The position numbers and the translations under genes are program-made. A stretch of 64,000 nt of DNA from Clostridia bacterium (GTDB lineage: Bacteria; Bacillota; Clostridia; Peptostreptococcales; Anaerovoracaceae), in the NCBI GenBank assembly GCA_902363595.1, contig CABJAP010000001.1:434001-498000 (forward strand), given 5' to 3'. How positions within the stretch are numbered: position 1 is the first letter of the stretch; every line of letters starts with the position of its first letter. The notes beneath the pieces are model-generated. The model saw only the letters and a list, made by a program, of their open reading frames with translations, was not told where the DNA came from and made no database searches. Of the stretch, positions 51,585 to 61,192 are shown in pieces.

Positions 51585-52027
51585 GGTCGATTGTCCTCTC
51601 TCTTTTCCAGCAGATCTTTGTATTGATAATGCTTATAATCTACCAGTATGAGAAATACGGCGATTATAATGATGGATACGATCCAAAGCACCAGAAAGCG
51701 CAGCTTGGCTTCCAAGGTAAAGATCAGGAACAAAAAAAGGAGGGGAATGACTGCGATACAGGCCAGGCCGCCCCGAATCAGCTTTGGATACCACTCCAAA
51801 AACTTCTTGTGCTCATCCTGCAGTTCAAAATCATCCCGTTTTTTGCGCACCGCTTCTCTGGTTCCAAAATAATACAAGGTCTGGTCCGCGGCTTCCTGAT
51901 CCCCATAGCCTTTTTTTCGGTAATATTTGTAGTCCCGGACCATCTGCTCCATAAATATCGGCTTGAGCAGATCCTTGTCTTTCTCTCCGTCCAGAATCGT
52001 ATCTAAAAACGTATCAAATCGTTCCAT
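51581..52027 (-). CDS. Hypothetical two-helix membrane protein
   Basis: 148 residues. N-terminal 85 residues are charged, helical and cytosolic (FDTFLDTILDGEKDKDLLKPIFMEQMVRDYKYYRKKGYGD), resembling the permease-prefix domains seen beside ABC-2 type membrane proteins; two transmembrane helices follow (about 86-105 and 111-130). Overlaps the YhgE/Pip gene by 4 nt, so probably its partner or regulator. It begins 6 nt after cinA. Confidence 0.7.
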   Translation of the reverse strand: MERFDTFLDTILDGEKDKDLLKPIFMEQMVRDYKYYRKKGYGDQEAADQTLYYFGTREAVRKKRDDFELQDEHKKFLEWYPKLIRGGLACIAVIPLLFLFLIFTLEAKLRFLVLWIVSIIIIAVFLILVDYKHYQYKDLLEKREDNRP

Positions 52028-52033
52028 TTGCGC

Positions 52034-53269
52034 TTACCCTTCAATCAATCGATTGATCACATCCAGCATGGAAAGCACGGCGAAATTCCGGTTCCAGCTG
52101 CGGTTGACGTTCCGCATTTGAATCTTCCGGCAAGTGGTTTTTCCCTGGAAACATGCGCCGATATAAACAAGGCCCACCGGCTTTTCTTCTGTTCCGCCGT
52201 CAGGACCTGCGATACCGGTCACCGAAATGCAGATATCGCTGCCGCTGACCCTTCTAAGGCCTTCAGCCATTTCTCTGGCCGTCTCCTCGCTGACCGCTCC
52301 GTGGGCTGCCAGAGTTTCTTCCTTTACTCCCAGCTCGGACATCTTGGCTTCATTGCTGTAAGTTACCAAAGAACGGTCAAAAACCCTGGAAATGCCCGAT
52401 ACACTGGTCAGCGCCGCCGCAAACATGCCGCCGGTGCAGGATTCTGCGCTGGAAATGGAAAGTCCTTGTTTCATCAGTTTGGCGCATACCACATCCACCA
52501 GTTCTTCATTGTCGCAGCTGTAAATATATTCACCAATAATATCCTGCACCTGTCCCAGCATGGCATCCACCGCTTCCTTGGCTTCTTCCTTCGTCTCCCG
52601 CTTGGAAGCGATGCGCAGACAGCATTCCCCTTCTTTTGCGTAGGTGGCTAAAGTTGGATCGGTCTGCCCGTCAATCAGCGGCAGCAGTTTTGTTTCCAGC
52701 ATGGATTCGCCGATGCCGAAGGTACGGATCATTCGATAATAAATCGTCCCTTCCGATTTTGTTTCCAGATACGGGAGCACCCGGCGCTGAAACATGCGCG
52801 TCATTTCTCTGGGCGGCCCCGGCATGCAGATGATCTGTTTTCCGTCCTTTTCCAGGGCAAATCCCGGCGCCGTACCGGCATCGTTATCGAACACCACGGC
52901 TCTGGAAGGCATATACGCCTGCTTGCGGTTGTTTTCCGTCATAGTGCGGTTCTGCTTCTTAAAGTACTGCTCCAGCTTATCCATGGACGGCTGATGGAGG
53001 ACCATGTGATCGTCCAGCGCCCGGCATGCGATCTCTTTGGTCAAATCATCCTGGGTCGGTCCCAGGCCGCCGGTGGTCAGAATCAAATCGCAGTCTTTGA
53101 ATGCAAGGGCGATCATCTCTTCCAGACGGTCCGGGTTGTCTCCTACCGTGTAGTGATACATGACGTCAAATCCCAGCAGGTTCAGTTGCTGGGATAAAAA
53201 CACCGTATTGGTATTGGTAATCTGGCCGAACAAAAGCTCGGTCCCTACACTTAAAATAGCGGATTTCAT
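52034..53269 (-). CDS. cinA: CinA-family protein
   Basis: 411 residues, usual two-domain form: MoCF/MogA-like N-domain (1-170; VGTELLFGQITNTNTVFLSQQL, TTGGLGPTQDDLTKEI, PGPPREM) and the CinA C-domain (about 250-411; SISSAESCTGGMFAAALTSVSGISRVF, VSVTGIAGPDGGTEEKPVGLVYI), which deamidates nicotinamide mononucleotide in relatives. Co-located with recA in many Firmicutes and competence-induced in some. Follows pgsA by 29 nt. Confidence 0.95.
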   Translation of the reverse strand: MKSAILSVGTELLFGQITNTNTVFLSQQLNLLGFDVMYHYTVGDNPDRLEEMIALAFKDCDLILTTGGLGPTQDDLTKEIACRALDDHMVLHQPSMDKLEQYFKKQNRTMTENNRKQAYMPSRAVVFDNDAGTAPGFALEKDGKQIICMPGPPREMTRMFQRRVLPYLETKSEGTIYYRMIRTFGIGESMLETKLLPLIDGQTDPTLATYAKEGECCLRIASKRETKEEAKEAVDAMLGQVQDIIGEYIYSCDNEELVDVVCAKLMKQGLSISSAESCTGGMFAAALTSVSGISRVFDRSLVTYSNEAKMSELGVKEETLAAHGAVSEETAREMAEGLRRVSGSDICISVTGIAGPDGGTEEKPVGLVYIGACFQGKTTCRKIQMRNVNRSWNRNFAVLSMLDVINRLIEG

Positions 53270-53298
53270 GTTCTATCCTTCTTTCTCAGCCGCAAAGC

Positions 53299-53826
53299 TT
53301 ACATGGAAAGCAGCTGTCTGTTTTTTACAATATATTCGGTCCCGGAAATGATCGTCATGATTACAGCCGCCCACAGGAAAATCTGATCCAGCGGCATGCC
53401 GATATAGCAGCCGGGCCAGTTATCCAAAAGCAGCAATGGTATGGCGATCATCTGCAGGATCGTCTTTACTTTACCGGTCACGCCGGCAGCGATGACGATT
53501 CCTTCGGAAGCCGCAACCTGCCTCAGACCGGTAACAGCAAACTCTCTGGCCAGGATGACGACAGCCATCCAGCCTGCCACATTGCCAAGCTGCACCAGCA
53601 AAAGCAGCGCCGACATGACTAGCAGCTTGTCAGCCAGGGGATCCATCAGCTTGCCGAAGTTGGTCACCATATTGTATTTTCTCGCGATATGGCCATCCAG
53701 CATATCGGTCAGTGCGGCGGCGATAAAAATAACCGTCGCGATATACCGGTGTCCCATAAGAAGTACAACGATAAAAACTGGAATTGCGATAATCCTGAGA
53801 ATTGTTAATTTATTAGGCAAATTCAT
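53299..53826 (-). CDS. pgsA: CDP-diacylglycerol-glycerol-3-phosphate 3-phosphatidyltransferase
   Basis: 175 residues with four or more membrane helices. The CDP-alcohol phosphotransferase motif is exact: D-G-x2-A-R-x8-G-x3-D-x3-D in MLDGHIARKYNMVTNFGK then LMDPLADK. Makes phosphatidylglycerol phosphate, the first committed step to phosphatidylglycerol. Starts 2 nt after rimO. Confidence 0.95.
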   Translation of the reverse strand: MNLPNKLTILRIIAIPVFIVVLLMGHRYIATVIFIAAALTDMLDGHIARKYNMVTNFGKLMDPLADKLLVMSALLLLVQLGNVAGWMAVVILAREFAVTGLRQVAASEGIVIAAGVTGKVKTILQMIAIPLLLLDNWPGCYIGMPLDQIFLWAAVIMTIISGTEYIVKNRQLLSM

Positions 53827-53828
53827 GT

Positions 53829-55142
53829 TTAAACCTCCTTGCCAGCCAGATCATAATCAAAAGCGTCCGTTATCTCGACCTGCACCAGATCGCCCGGCAC
53901 CAACTGCCGCTTTGCGGTAAATATGACGGAATTGTCGATTTCCGGAGCATCATAAGCAGTCCGGCCAAGATAACTTCCGTCCCCTTCTTCTGCCTCAACC
54001 AGTACCTCCAGCGCCTTGCCGATCTTTTCCTGATTGGCTGCCAGAGAGATGTCCAGCTGTCTGCGCATAATGGCATCCTGCCGCAGAGCTTTTACTTCCT
54101 CATCGACCTGATCCTCCATCTCCGCCGCCGGCGTTCCCTCTTCTTGGGAATAGGTGAAAACGCCCAGCCGCTGTAAACGAGTCGTCTCTACAAAATCCAG
54201 GAGTTCTTCAAAATCTTCCTCCGTTTCGCCGGGAAACCCAGTTATAAGAGTCGTACGGATATGAATATCCGGCATGGCTCGGCGCAGACGCTCGATGGTG
54301 CCGCGGATCCCGGCCGCCGTCGATCTGCGGTTCATGCCTTTCAGCACCCGGTCGCTGATATGCTGCAGCGGAATATCAATGTATTTGCAGATTTTTTCTT
54401 CCTCCGCCATCACCTGAATCAGCTCGTCAGAGATCCTGTCCTCATAGCAATACATCAGGCGGATCCAGTGAAGGCCTTCGATCCGGCACAGCTTGCGCAA
54501 AAGCTGCGGCAGGACGAATCCATCGTAGAGATCCATGCCATAGGCGGTCACGTCCTGTGCGATGAGAATTAGCTCCCTGCAGCCCTTTTCCGCCAGCATC
54601 CTGGCTTCTGCCACAATATCCTCCTGCTTCCTGCTGCGATATTTACCCCGTATGCTGGGAATGACACAGTATGCGCACACATTATTGCAGCCTTCTGCGA
54701 TTTTTAAGGTCGCTGTATAAGGGTTTTCCCCCAGCTTTCGAAATGGGGTTTCCATAAATATTTTATTGTAATCACTCAGATGTTTTTCCCGCTTTCCTTT
54801 TTGAAACTTTTCCAGAATCTGCGGCAGCCTTTGATAATCGTTGACCCCTAGAAACAAGTCCACTTCCGGCATTTCCTCGAACAGTTCATTTTCGTAGCGC
54901 TGGGAAAGACAGCCGGTCACCGCCAGGATCTTGTCCTCCCCCTTATACTGGGCCATATCGAAAATCCGTTCAATGGATTCGGTTTTGGCATCGTTGATGA
55001 AGCCGCAAGTATTGACCATGATCAGATCCGCTTCCTGGGGCGATGGGACCATGGTATGTCCCGCATGTTCCAGAATTCCCGCTGCCATTTCCGAATCATT
55101 AAAATTCTTGGGACAGCCCAATGTTTCGATAAAAATCTTCAT
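53829..55142 (-). CDS. rimO: Ribosomal protein S12 methylthiotransferase RimO
   Basis: 437 residues: UPF0004 N-domain with ETLGCPKNFNDSE (first cluster Cys10) and TCGFI, radical-SAM cluster CNNVCAYC near 152-159, TRAM domain at the C-terminus (VEAEEGDGSYLGRTAYDAPEID). Adds a methylthio group to Asp of ribosomal protein S12. The ATG directly follows the ftsK stop codon. Confidence 0.96.
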   Translation of the reverse strand: MKIFIETLGCPKNFNDSEMAAGILEHAGHTMVPSPQEADLIMVNTCGFINDAKTESIERIFDMAQYKGEDKILAVTGCLSQRYENELFEEMPEVDLFLGVNDYQRLPQILEKFQKGKREKHLSDYNKIFMETPFRKLGENPYTATLKIAEGCNNVCAYCVIPSIRGKYRSRKQEDIVAEARMLAEKGCRELILIAQDVTAYGMDLYDGFVLPQLLRKLCRIEGLHWIRLMYCYEDRISDELIQVMAEEEKICKYIDIPLQHISDRVLKGMNRRSTAAGIRGTIERLRRAMPDIHIRTTLITGFPGETEEDFEELLDFVETTRLQRLGVFTYSQEEGTPAAEMEDQVDEEVKALRQDAIMRRQLDISLAANQEKIGKALEVLVEAEEGDGSYLGRTAYDAPEIDNSVIFTAKRQLVPGDLVQVEITDAFDYDLAGKEV

Positions 55143-57839
55143 CTATTCTTCTTCCATCTCCTCTGTATCCGTTTGCAGGGCGTAAAGCTCTGCTTCGCTC
55201 ATCAATACCTGTCTGGGCTTGCTGCCCTCCGAGGGTCCGATGATCCCTCTTGCTTCCATCATATCCACGATCCTGGCCGCCCGGTTATAGCCGATGCGAA
55301 AACGCCTCTGGAGCATGGAGACCGATGCCTGACCGGCTGAAACAACCGTTTCTATGGCTTCCGGCAGCAGTTCGTCCGTGTCGTCGGCTTTTTCCGGTGT
55401 GTTGACCTTCTCTATGGTATGGATGACCTCATCGGAATATTCGGCTTCTTCCACCTGTTCCTTGACAAACTCTATGACGTCGTGGACTTCTGAATCGGAT
55501 ATGAACGTCCCCTGCACCCGGGTCGGTTTTCCACCGCCCATGGGGTTGAAAAGCATGTCCCCTTTTCCCACCAGCTTTTCAGCGCCCGCCATGTCCAGGA
55601 TCGTCCTCGAGTCAAATTGGGAGGACACGGCAAAGGCGATTCTGGAAGGAATGTTGGCTTTGATCACGCCGGTGATAACATCCACCGATGGTCTCTGGGT
55701 CGCCACGATCAAGTGCATCCCAGCGGCTCTGGCCTTCTGAGCCAGCCTGCAAATGGATTCTTCCACCTGGGACGGCGCCGCCATCATCAGATCCGCCAGT
55801 TCATCGATGATGATAACCACTTGGGGCAGAAATTTATCATCTTCTCCGTCTTTTTTCACTTTCGTGTTGTAGCTGGCCAGCTCCCGAACCCCTTCTTCAG
55901 CGAACTTTTTATACCGGTCCTCCATTTCCGCAACCGCCCAATTAAGCGCTGCCGCCGCCTTGGTCGGTTCGGTGACCACAGGTATCAAAAGGTGGGGGAT
56001 CCCGTTGTAATTGGTCAGCTCTACCACCTTGGGATCGATCAGAACCAGTTTGACCTCCTCCGGCTTGGCCTTATAGAGGATACTGGTGATAATGCTGTTG
56101 ACGCAGACGCTCTTTCCCGAACCGGTGGAACCCGCAATCAATAGATGGGGCATGGATTTGAGATCAGCTGTGATTGCGTTTCCGGCAATATCCTTGCCCA
56201 CCGTAAAGGTGATCTTGGATTTGGCGTTCTTGAATTCCTTAGAATCAATGATTTCCCGGATGGTGACCATGTTTACTTTGTCGTTTTCCACCTCAATGCC
56301 CACAGCTGCTTTGCCCGGAATAGGCGCTTCGATACGGATGCTCTTCGCCTCCAGGTTCAACGCGATATCATCGGCCAGATTGACGATGCTCTTTACCTTT
56401 ACCCCGACGTTGGGATGAATTTCATACCGTGTAACAGCCGGTCCCTGGGTCACCTGGACTACCTGGGCGTCAATATGAAAATTGCGCAGGGTTTCTTCCA
56501 GCTTCATGGCCTTGGCTTTCAGCGAAGCCGTAACGCCCGACCGATTCTGGGGAGCGCTGCCTTTATTCAGCAGCTCTGCCGGCGGGAATTTATAAGCATG
56601 GGCCGGCGGGGCCGCCGTATTAATTTCGTTTGGATCCAGCGCGGCTTTGGCCGCCTGGCTGTTGGTGATTTTATCCGGCTCTTTTTTCAAAGTGCCAGAA
56701 GTAGGCATTACTTCCTGAACGCCTTTTGTTAATCCCGGATTTTCCTGCTGGCGATCCTGGTTTTCATCCTCCACAAGTCCCAGACTCTGATCCGGGTCCG
56801 GTGCTTCCATCTCCGTCATCACAGGTTCCAGGCCAGTGTCAAGGCCCAAGTCCAGCGCAAGACCAACCCCGTCCTCATGTTCCATTTCACTCTCATCCAG
56901 CCCGTATCCTGCTTCTTCCGAGCCGCCTGCGAACAAGTCTTCATCCTTCATGTATTCTAAAATATTCCGCTGGCCCTGGGAGATCCTTCCCGGTACATAG
57001 GCGGTCTCTTGCTGGGCACGCTGCCGGGCTGCCTCAGAAGGCGGCACGGACACTTCTGCGGCCTGCAAATCCATCTTTTCCTGAATCCCCTGATCTTTCA
57101 CCAGCTTTTCTCGAATAGGAGTCCGCTTCTTTTCTTTTTTCTCCGTCCTTTCAGCAAGCAAGGGGCGGGTTTCTTGTTCGTCTGCCAAATCATCCAAAAG
57201 CTCGGCTTCCTTTCTTGCCCGGCGTTTTTCCGCCGCCCGTTCAAAGAATCGGGAGATGGGCGTGTTGATCACAAGCAGCAGGCAAATGATGACCACCACA
57301 AAGGAAATGATATAAAGCCCTGGAATGCCGAAGGCTTTTACCAGCAAACTTCCTATGTACATGCCAAATAGTCCGCCGCTGTCCAAAAGGGTCCCGTCCC
57401 GGTAATAGTCCGCCGCATCGGCAAGACCGAAAGCCAGAACCTGCGGATCGATAAACCTGGCCGAATTGATGATGGACGCGGTAAGTAAAATGATGAACAG
57501 CAAAACCACCGATTTACCGCCAATGTGGATGGTTTTCCTTGCGAAGAGCAGGATTCCGTAAAGGATCAAGTAATAAGGAAACGCATATGCGATCATCCCC
57601 AGGCATCCTTTAAAGAAATGCGACAGCCCTTCTCCAACGGCTCCCGCCGCATGGGTCTGAAACGCCACCACAAGAAAGGCTCCCAGCGCTATGATTACGA
57701 TGGACCAGATCTCATCCTTGACGGCCGGATCCATGGTCCTTGCTGCAGAAACGGTAGGTTGGCCGGCAGTTTTCTTCTTGCTGCTGTTTTTATTTTTCGA
57801 GCCTGGAGGTCTTCCAGGCTTTCTCTTTGCTTCTGCCAT
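55143..57839 (-). CDS. ftsK: FtsK/SpoIIIE DNA translocase
   Basis: 898 residues: four N-terminal transmembrane helices (about 45-195), a charged linker (200-420), beta/alpha motor domains with Walker [14 protein letters not shown] and Walker [11 protein letters not shown], and a C-terminal gamma winged helix ([32 protein letters not shown]) that reads SRS/KOPS-type sites. Moves chromosome through the septum in division and sporulation. An N-terminal basic tail ([19 protein letters not shown]) has an AT-hook-like GRPPG. Leads the ftsK-rimO-pgsA-cinA chain. Confidence 0.97.
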   Translation of the reverse strand: MAEAKRKPGRPPGSKNKNSSKKKTAGQPTVSAARTMDPAVKDEIWSIVIIALGAFLVVAFQTHAAGAVGEGLSHFFKGCLGMIAYAFPYYLILYGILLFARKTIHIGGKSVVLLFIILLTASIINSARFIDPQVLAFGLADAADYYRDGTLLDSGGLFGMYIGSLLVKAFGIPGLYIISFVVVIICLLLVINTPISRFFERAAEKRRARKEAELLDDLADEQETRPLLAERTEKKEKKRTPIREKLVKDQGIQEKMDLQAAEVSVPPSEAARQRAQQETAYVPGRISQGQRNILEYMKDEDLFAGGSEEAGYGLDESEMEHEDGVGLALDLGLDTGLEPVMTEMEAPDPDQSLGLVEDENQDRQQENPGLTKGVQEVMPTSGTLKKEPDKITNSQAAKAALDPNEINTAAPPAHAYKFPPAELLNKGSAPQNRSGVTASLKAKAMKLEETLRNFHIDAQVVQVTQGPAVTRYEIHPNVGVKVKSIVNLADDIALNLEAKSIRIEAPIPGKAAVGIEVENDKVNMVTIREIIDSKEFKNAKSKITFTVGKDIAGNAITADLKSMPHLLIAGSTGSGKSVCVNSIITSILYKAKPEEVKLVLIDPKVVELTNYNGIPHLLIPVVTEPTKAAAALNWAVAEMEDRYKKFAEEGVRELASYNTKVKKDGEDDKFLPQVVIIIDELADLMMAAPSQVEESICRLAQKARAAGMHLIVATQRPSVDVITGVIKANIPSRIAFAVSSQFDSRTILDMAGAEKLVGKGDMLFNPMGGGKPTRVQGTFISDSEVHDVIEFVKEQVEEAEYSDEVIHTIEKVNTPEKADDTDELLPEAIETVVSAGQASVSMLQRRFRIGYNRAARIVDMMEARGIIGPSEGSKPRQVLMSEAELYALQTDTEEMEEE

Positions 57840-57862
57840 TATTTTTTATCCCTTTCTGTATC

Positions 57863-58699
57863 CTATGCGAGGAAAAACGCATAGAGTAATACTAGGGCGC
57901 CCAGTGCCCAAGTATAAATGGAAAATCCGGTGAGCTTTTTATTGGATACCACTCGAATCATTGTTTTGATGGCAAAAAAACCGGATATTGCAGAAACGAT
58001 TACGCCGACGATAACTGGCCCCAGATCGCCCATGCTCATGCCGGCGCTGAAGGCGTCCGGCGCTTCCACGATGACCGAGCCCAAAATCGATGGTATGGAA
58101 ATCAGAAAAGCGAACTTGACGGCGAATTCCCGGTTGAGACCTGAAATCAGTCCGCCGAAAAGGGTCGAACCGGATCTGGAAATTCCCGGCCAGATGGCGA
58201 TCCCCTGCATCAAACCAACCAGCACAGCGTTTCTGAATTTCATCTGTTCAACGCGCTTTTTCCCCTTTGCCATTTTTTCCGCGATGACGAGAATGGTTCC
58301 GGTGATCAAAAGCCCAAAGCCAATGGCATAAAGGGACAGATACAGGCCTGCGAACAAATCGTTGAACGCCAGGCCGATAATAGCCGTGGGTATGGTGGCC
58401 ACAATGATCATAAACCCCAGTCTTCTGGTGGGGTTGGCGTTGATCCTCAGCCCCTTGCCCGTACAAAGATCCTTGATGCACGCGCAGAGTTCGCAAATCA
58501 GATCGACGATGTCCTTCCAATATACAACAAACACCGAGATCAGCGTTCCCAGATGCAACAGTACTGCAAAGGGCAGTACGTTCTCCGCGCTGATATCAAA
58601 AAAATACTGCAGTAATGCCAAGTGGCCGGAACTGCTGATAGGCAGAAATTCCGCCAGCCCCTGAGCTAACCCCAAAATGATAGCTTGAATAAACGTCAC
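57863..58699 (-). CDS. uppP: Undecaprenyl-diphosphatase UppP/BacA
   Basis: 278 residues from the GTG at 58699 that has GAGGAGG 8 nt upstream; the frame reaches an ATG at 58735 that lies before this ribosome binding site. Multi-pass membrane enzyme recycling the lipid carrier of cell-wall synthesis. Catalytic motifs: QGLAEFLPISSSGHLAL near 14-30 and WPGISRSGST near 180. A TATAAT box at 58738-58743 (minus strand) lies about 40 nt upstream. Confidence 0.95.
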   Translation of the reverse strand: MTFIQAIILGLAQGLAEFLPISSSGHLALLQYFFDISAENVLPFAVLLHLGTLISVFVVYWKDIVDLICELCACIKDLCTGKGLRINANPTRRLGFMIIVATIPTAIIGLAFNDLFAGLYLSLYAIGFGLLITGTILVIAEKMAKGKKRVEQMKFRNAVLVGLMQGIAIWPGISRSGSTLFGGLISGLNREFAVKFAFLISIPSILGSVIVEAPDAFSAGMSMGDLGPVIVGVIVSAISGFFAIKTMIRVVSNKKLTGFSIYTWALGALVLLYAFFLA

Positions 58700-59060
58700 A
58701 ATCTCATCCTCCTCAAAAACATAAAAAATCAACATATATTATAGCACAAATCCCGATAAAAACATATACTATATTCTATATATTATGAAGCTTCATCCCG
58801 GGGTACAGGCCGGCAAGGTCTGCTCGATTACGCCCGGTCGGCCGGCCAAATTACCATTAGCCGCAAGTTCAGGCCGGACGGCGCATAAAATTATAAGAAA
58901 GGTTTTACAAAGTACGGTTGGAAATGATATAATAAATCCATTCATCTGGGCGCAGGTGCCGCAAAGGAACCCGCATTGATTCACGCGGACGGCCATGCGG
59001 ACTGCGAATTACGCTGTTATTTCGTTCAAAAAATATTAACATAAATAGGAGGAAGAAGAA
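58700..59060. other. Intergenic region between uppP and asd
   Basis: 361 nt between divergent genes. It holds the uppP -10 box near 58738, an AT-rich palindromic stretch (58760-58785), a GC-rich block with GGCCGGC/GCCGGCC arms (58805-58852) that I cannot assign, the asd promoter, and a leader of about 120 nt with GC-rich hairpins. I see no credible gene and no match to a lysine riboswitch core. Confidence 0.5.
58904..58933 (+). promoter_or_regulatory. Sigma-A promoter of asd-dapA
   Basis: TTTACA (58904-58909), 18-nt spacer, TATAAT (58928-58933), leaving a 5' leader of about 120 nt. Confidence 0.65.
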
Positions 59061-60053
59061 ATGATCAAAAAACCAAACATCGCAATTGTGGGCGCCACGG
59101 GAGTAGTTGGCACTACGTTCCTCAAAGTATTGGAAGAGAGGGATTTCCCTTTTGAAAACATATACATGATGGCGTCCGCCAAATCGGCCGGAAAAACCGT
59201 CACCTTCAAGGGCAAAGATTATGTCGTGGAAGAACTGAATGAGCATTCTTTTGACAAGGATATTGATATCGCGCTGTTCTCTGCTGGCGGAAGCATCAGC
59301 GAGAAATACGCGCCCATCGCAGCACAGCACGGCGTAACCGTCGTTGACAACAGCAGCGCATGGCGTATGGATAAAGAAGTACCTCTTGTTGTTCCTGAAG
59401 TAAATCCGCAGGATGTGGAATGGAACAAAGGCATTATCGCCAACCCCAACTGCTCCACCATTCAGGCGATGGTCGTTCTGAAACCGCTTCATGACAAATA
59501 TAAAATAAAGAGAGTGATCTATTCTACTTATCAGGCCGTTTCCGGATCAGGGGTTAAAGGAATCAGCGATTTAGAAGAAGGCTTGAAGGGAAACGACAAG
59601 TGCGAAGCGTATCCCCACCCGATCGCGGGGAACTGTCTGCCGCACATCGATGTTTTCCTGGATAACGGATATACCAAAGAAGAAATGAAGATGATCAACG
59701 AAACCCATAAAATCCTCGGCGACGACACCATCAAGGTAACGGCCACCACAGTCCGGGTGCCGGTATTCGATTCCCACAGCGAATCCATCAACATCGAGTT
59801 CGAAAAGCCGATCGATGTGGATGAAGTGCGGGAGACTTTGGCCAATTTCCCTGGAATCGTTGTGCAGGATGATCCGGCCAATAACGTATATCCGCTGGCT
59901 CGGGAAGCTGCCGGCCACAACGAAGTGTATGTAGGCCGTATCAGAAGAGACTTTTCTGTGGAAAACGGAATTAACCTTTGGGTTGTTTCTGACAACATTC
60001 GCAAGGGAGCCGCTACCAATGCGGTGCAGATCGCGGAGGAACTGATCAAATAA
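59061..60053 (+). CDS. asd: Aspartate-semialdehyde dehydrogenase
   Basis: 330 residues. NADP-binding GATGVVGTTF at 11-20, catalytic Cys131 in ANPNCSTIQ, and the substrate-binding HPIAGNCLPHID near 188-199. Converts aspartyl phosphate to aspartate semialdehyde, the branch point for lysine/diaminopimelate, threonine and methionine. TAGGAGGAAGAAGAA precedes the ATG. Followed 22 nt later by dapA, so it is directed here at the diaminopimelate branch. Confidence 0.97.
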   Translation: MIKKPNIAIVGATGVVGTTFLKVLEERDFPFENIYMMASAKSAGKTVTFKGKDYVVEELNEHSFDKDIDIALFSAGGSISEKYAPIAAQHGVTVVDNSSAWRMDKEVPLVVPEVNPQDVEWNKGIIANPNCSTIQAMVVLKPLHDKYKIKRVIYSTYQAVSGSGVKGISDLEEGLKGNDKCEAYPHPIAGNCLPHIDVFLDNGYTKEEMKMINETHKILGDDTIKVTATTVRVPVFDSHSESINIEFEKPIDVDEVRETLANFPGIVVQDDPANNVYPLAREAAGHNEVYVGRIRRDFSVENGINLWVVSDNIRKGAATNAVQIAEELIK

Positions 60054-60075
60054 TTAAGTGAAAGGATGAGGCAAA

Positions 60076-60957
60076 GTGACCTTATTTAAAGGCGCTGGCG
60101 TAGCTCTTGTAACCCCTTTTTCGGAGGGACACGTGGACTACGGCAGCTTGGCCGGTCTGCTGGACTGGCAGGTTTCTTCCGGTATCGACGCTATTGTAAG
60201 CTGCGGTACCACAGGAGAAGCTTCTACACTTAATGATGAAGAACATATAAATACGGTAAAGTTTACTGTTGATGCAGTAAAGAAAAAAGTGCCTGTCATC
60301 GCAGGCGCAGGAAGCAACGACACGGGCCACGCCGTTTTCATGGCGCAGGAACTGGAAAAAGTGGGTGCGGACGGTCTTTTGATCGTAACGCCCTATTATA
60401 ACAAATGTACACAAAGAGGACTTATTAAACACTACGAGAAAATCGCGGATTCGGTCAATATTCCGATTATTCTTTATTCCGTTGCCGGAAGGACTGGTGT
60501 GAATATAAGTCCTTCTTCTGTTGCCGCTCTTTCCCGCCACCCAAACATCGTGGGAATTAAGGAGGCTAGCGGCAACATGTCCCAGGTGGTGGAAATCGCC
60601 CGCTATGTATCCGATGACTTCGCCCTTTATTCAGGCAATGACGATATGATTGTTCCCCTGCTGTCCGTGGGCAGCGTGGGCGCCATTTCAACAGTCGCCA
60701 ATATCATTCCTTCGGATACCAGCAGCATGATACACAAATACCTTCGCGGCGATGTGAAAGGTTCTATGGAAATGCAGCTTGCAATGAAGCATTTGATTGA
60801 CGCCATGTTCGTAGAAGTCAATCCCATTCCGGTCAAAGCCGCCCTTTCGATGATGGATAAGATCAAGTCCGAATACCGGCTGCCCCTCTGTGAGCCGGAA
60901 AACCTTTCCCTGTATGAAATCATGAGTCAGATGAAGGATTACGGATTGATTAAATAG
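60076..60957 (+). CDS. dapA: 4-hydroxy-tetrahydrodipicolinate synthase
   Basis: 293 residues from a GTG with AAAGGATGAGG upstream. (Beta/alpha)8 lyase: CGTTGEAS at 43-50 binds pyruvate, Tyr134 in ILYSVAGRTG, Schiff-base Lys162 in GIKEASGNM. The usual YNxPxRTG reads YSVAGRTG here, a mild departure, but the catalytic residues are intact. First step of the lysine/diaminopimelate (and spore dipicolinate) branch. dapB is not in this operon. A terminator follows. Confidence 0.95.
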   Translation: MTLFKGAGVALVTPFSEGHVDYGSLAGLLDWQVSSGIDAIVSCGTTGEASTLNDEEHINTVKFTVDAVKKKVPVIAGAGSNDTGHAVFMAQELEKVGADGLLIVTPYYNKCTQRGLIKHYEKIADSVNIPIILYSVAGRTGVNISPSSVAALSRHPNIVGIKEASGNMSQVVEIARYVSDDFALYSGNDDMIVPLLSVGSVGAISTVANIIPSDTSSMIHKYLRGDVKGSMEMQLAMKHLIDAMFVEVNPIPVKAALSMMDKIKSEYRLPLCEPENLSLYEIMSQMKDYGLIK

Positions 60958-60982
60958 TTTGCTTTTCAAGCATATGTCCTTA

Positions 60983-61038
60983 ACGGGCTGTCGCGCCGTG
61001 GAAACTGGTTTTCCCTGGTACGGCGGCTCCGTTTTTTT
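60983..61038 (+). terminator. Terminator after dapA
   Basis: ACGGGCTGTCGCGCCGT pairs with ACGGCGGCTCCGT around a long inner hairpin (GGAAACTGGTTTTCC), followed by GTTTTTTTG. Confidence 0.75.
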
Positions 61039-61116
61039 GTGCCTGCATATCAAGTTATGCTAAAGGAAGAAAATTCCGTCAAAAAACAAGCACCCTCCTT
61101 TCTATAATGGCATTGG

Positions 61117-61145
61117 TTGAAAAGGTTATGGTTTATCGATATAAT
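61117..61145 (+). promoter_or_regulatory. Sigma-A promoter of the gene at 61193
   Basis: TTGAAA (61117-61122), 17-nt spacer, TATAAT (61140-61145). Confidence 0.7.
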
Positions 61146-61192
61146 GACCATAGAAGTCCTGTATCGTAAGACGTCTTTAAAGGAGGAACCTC

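Noticed and set aside
58934..59050. Lysine riboswitch before asd
   Set aside because: I looked for the conserved core segments and did not find them; kept only as an unassigned structured leader.
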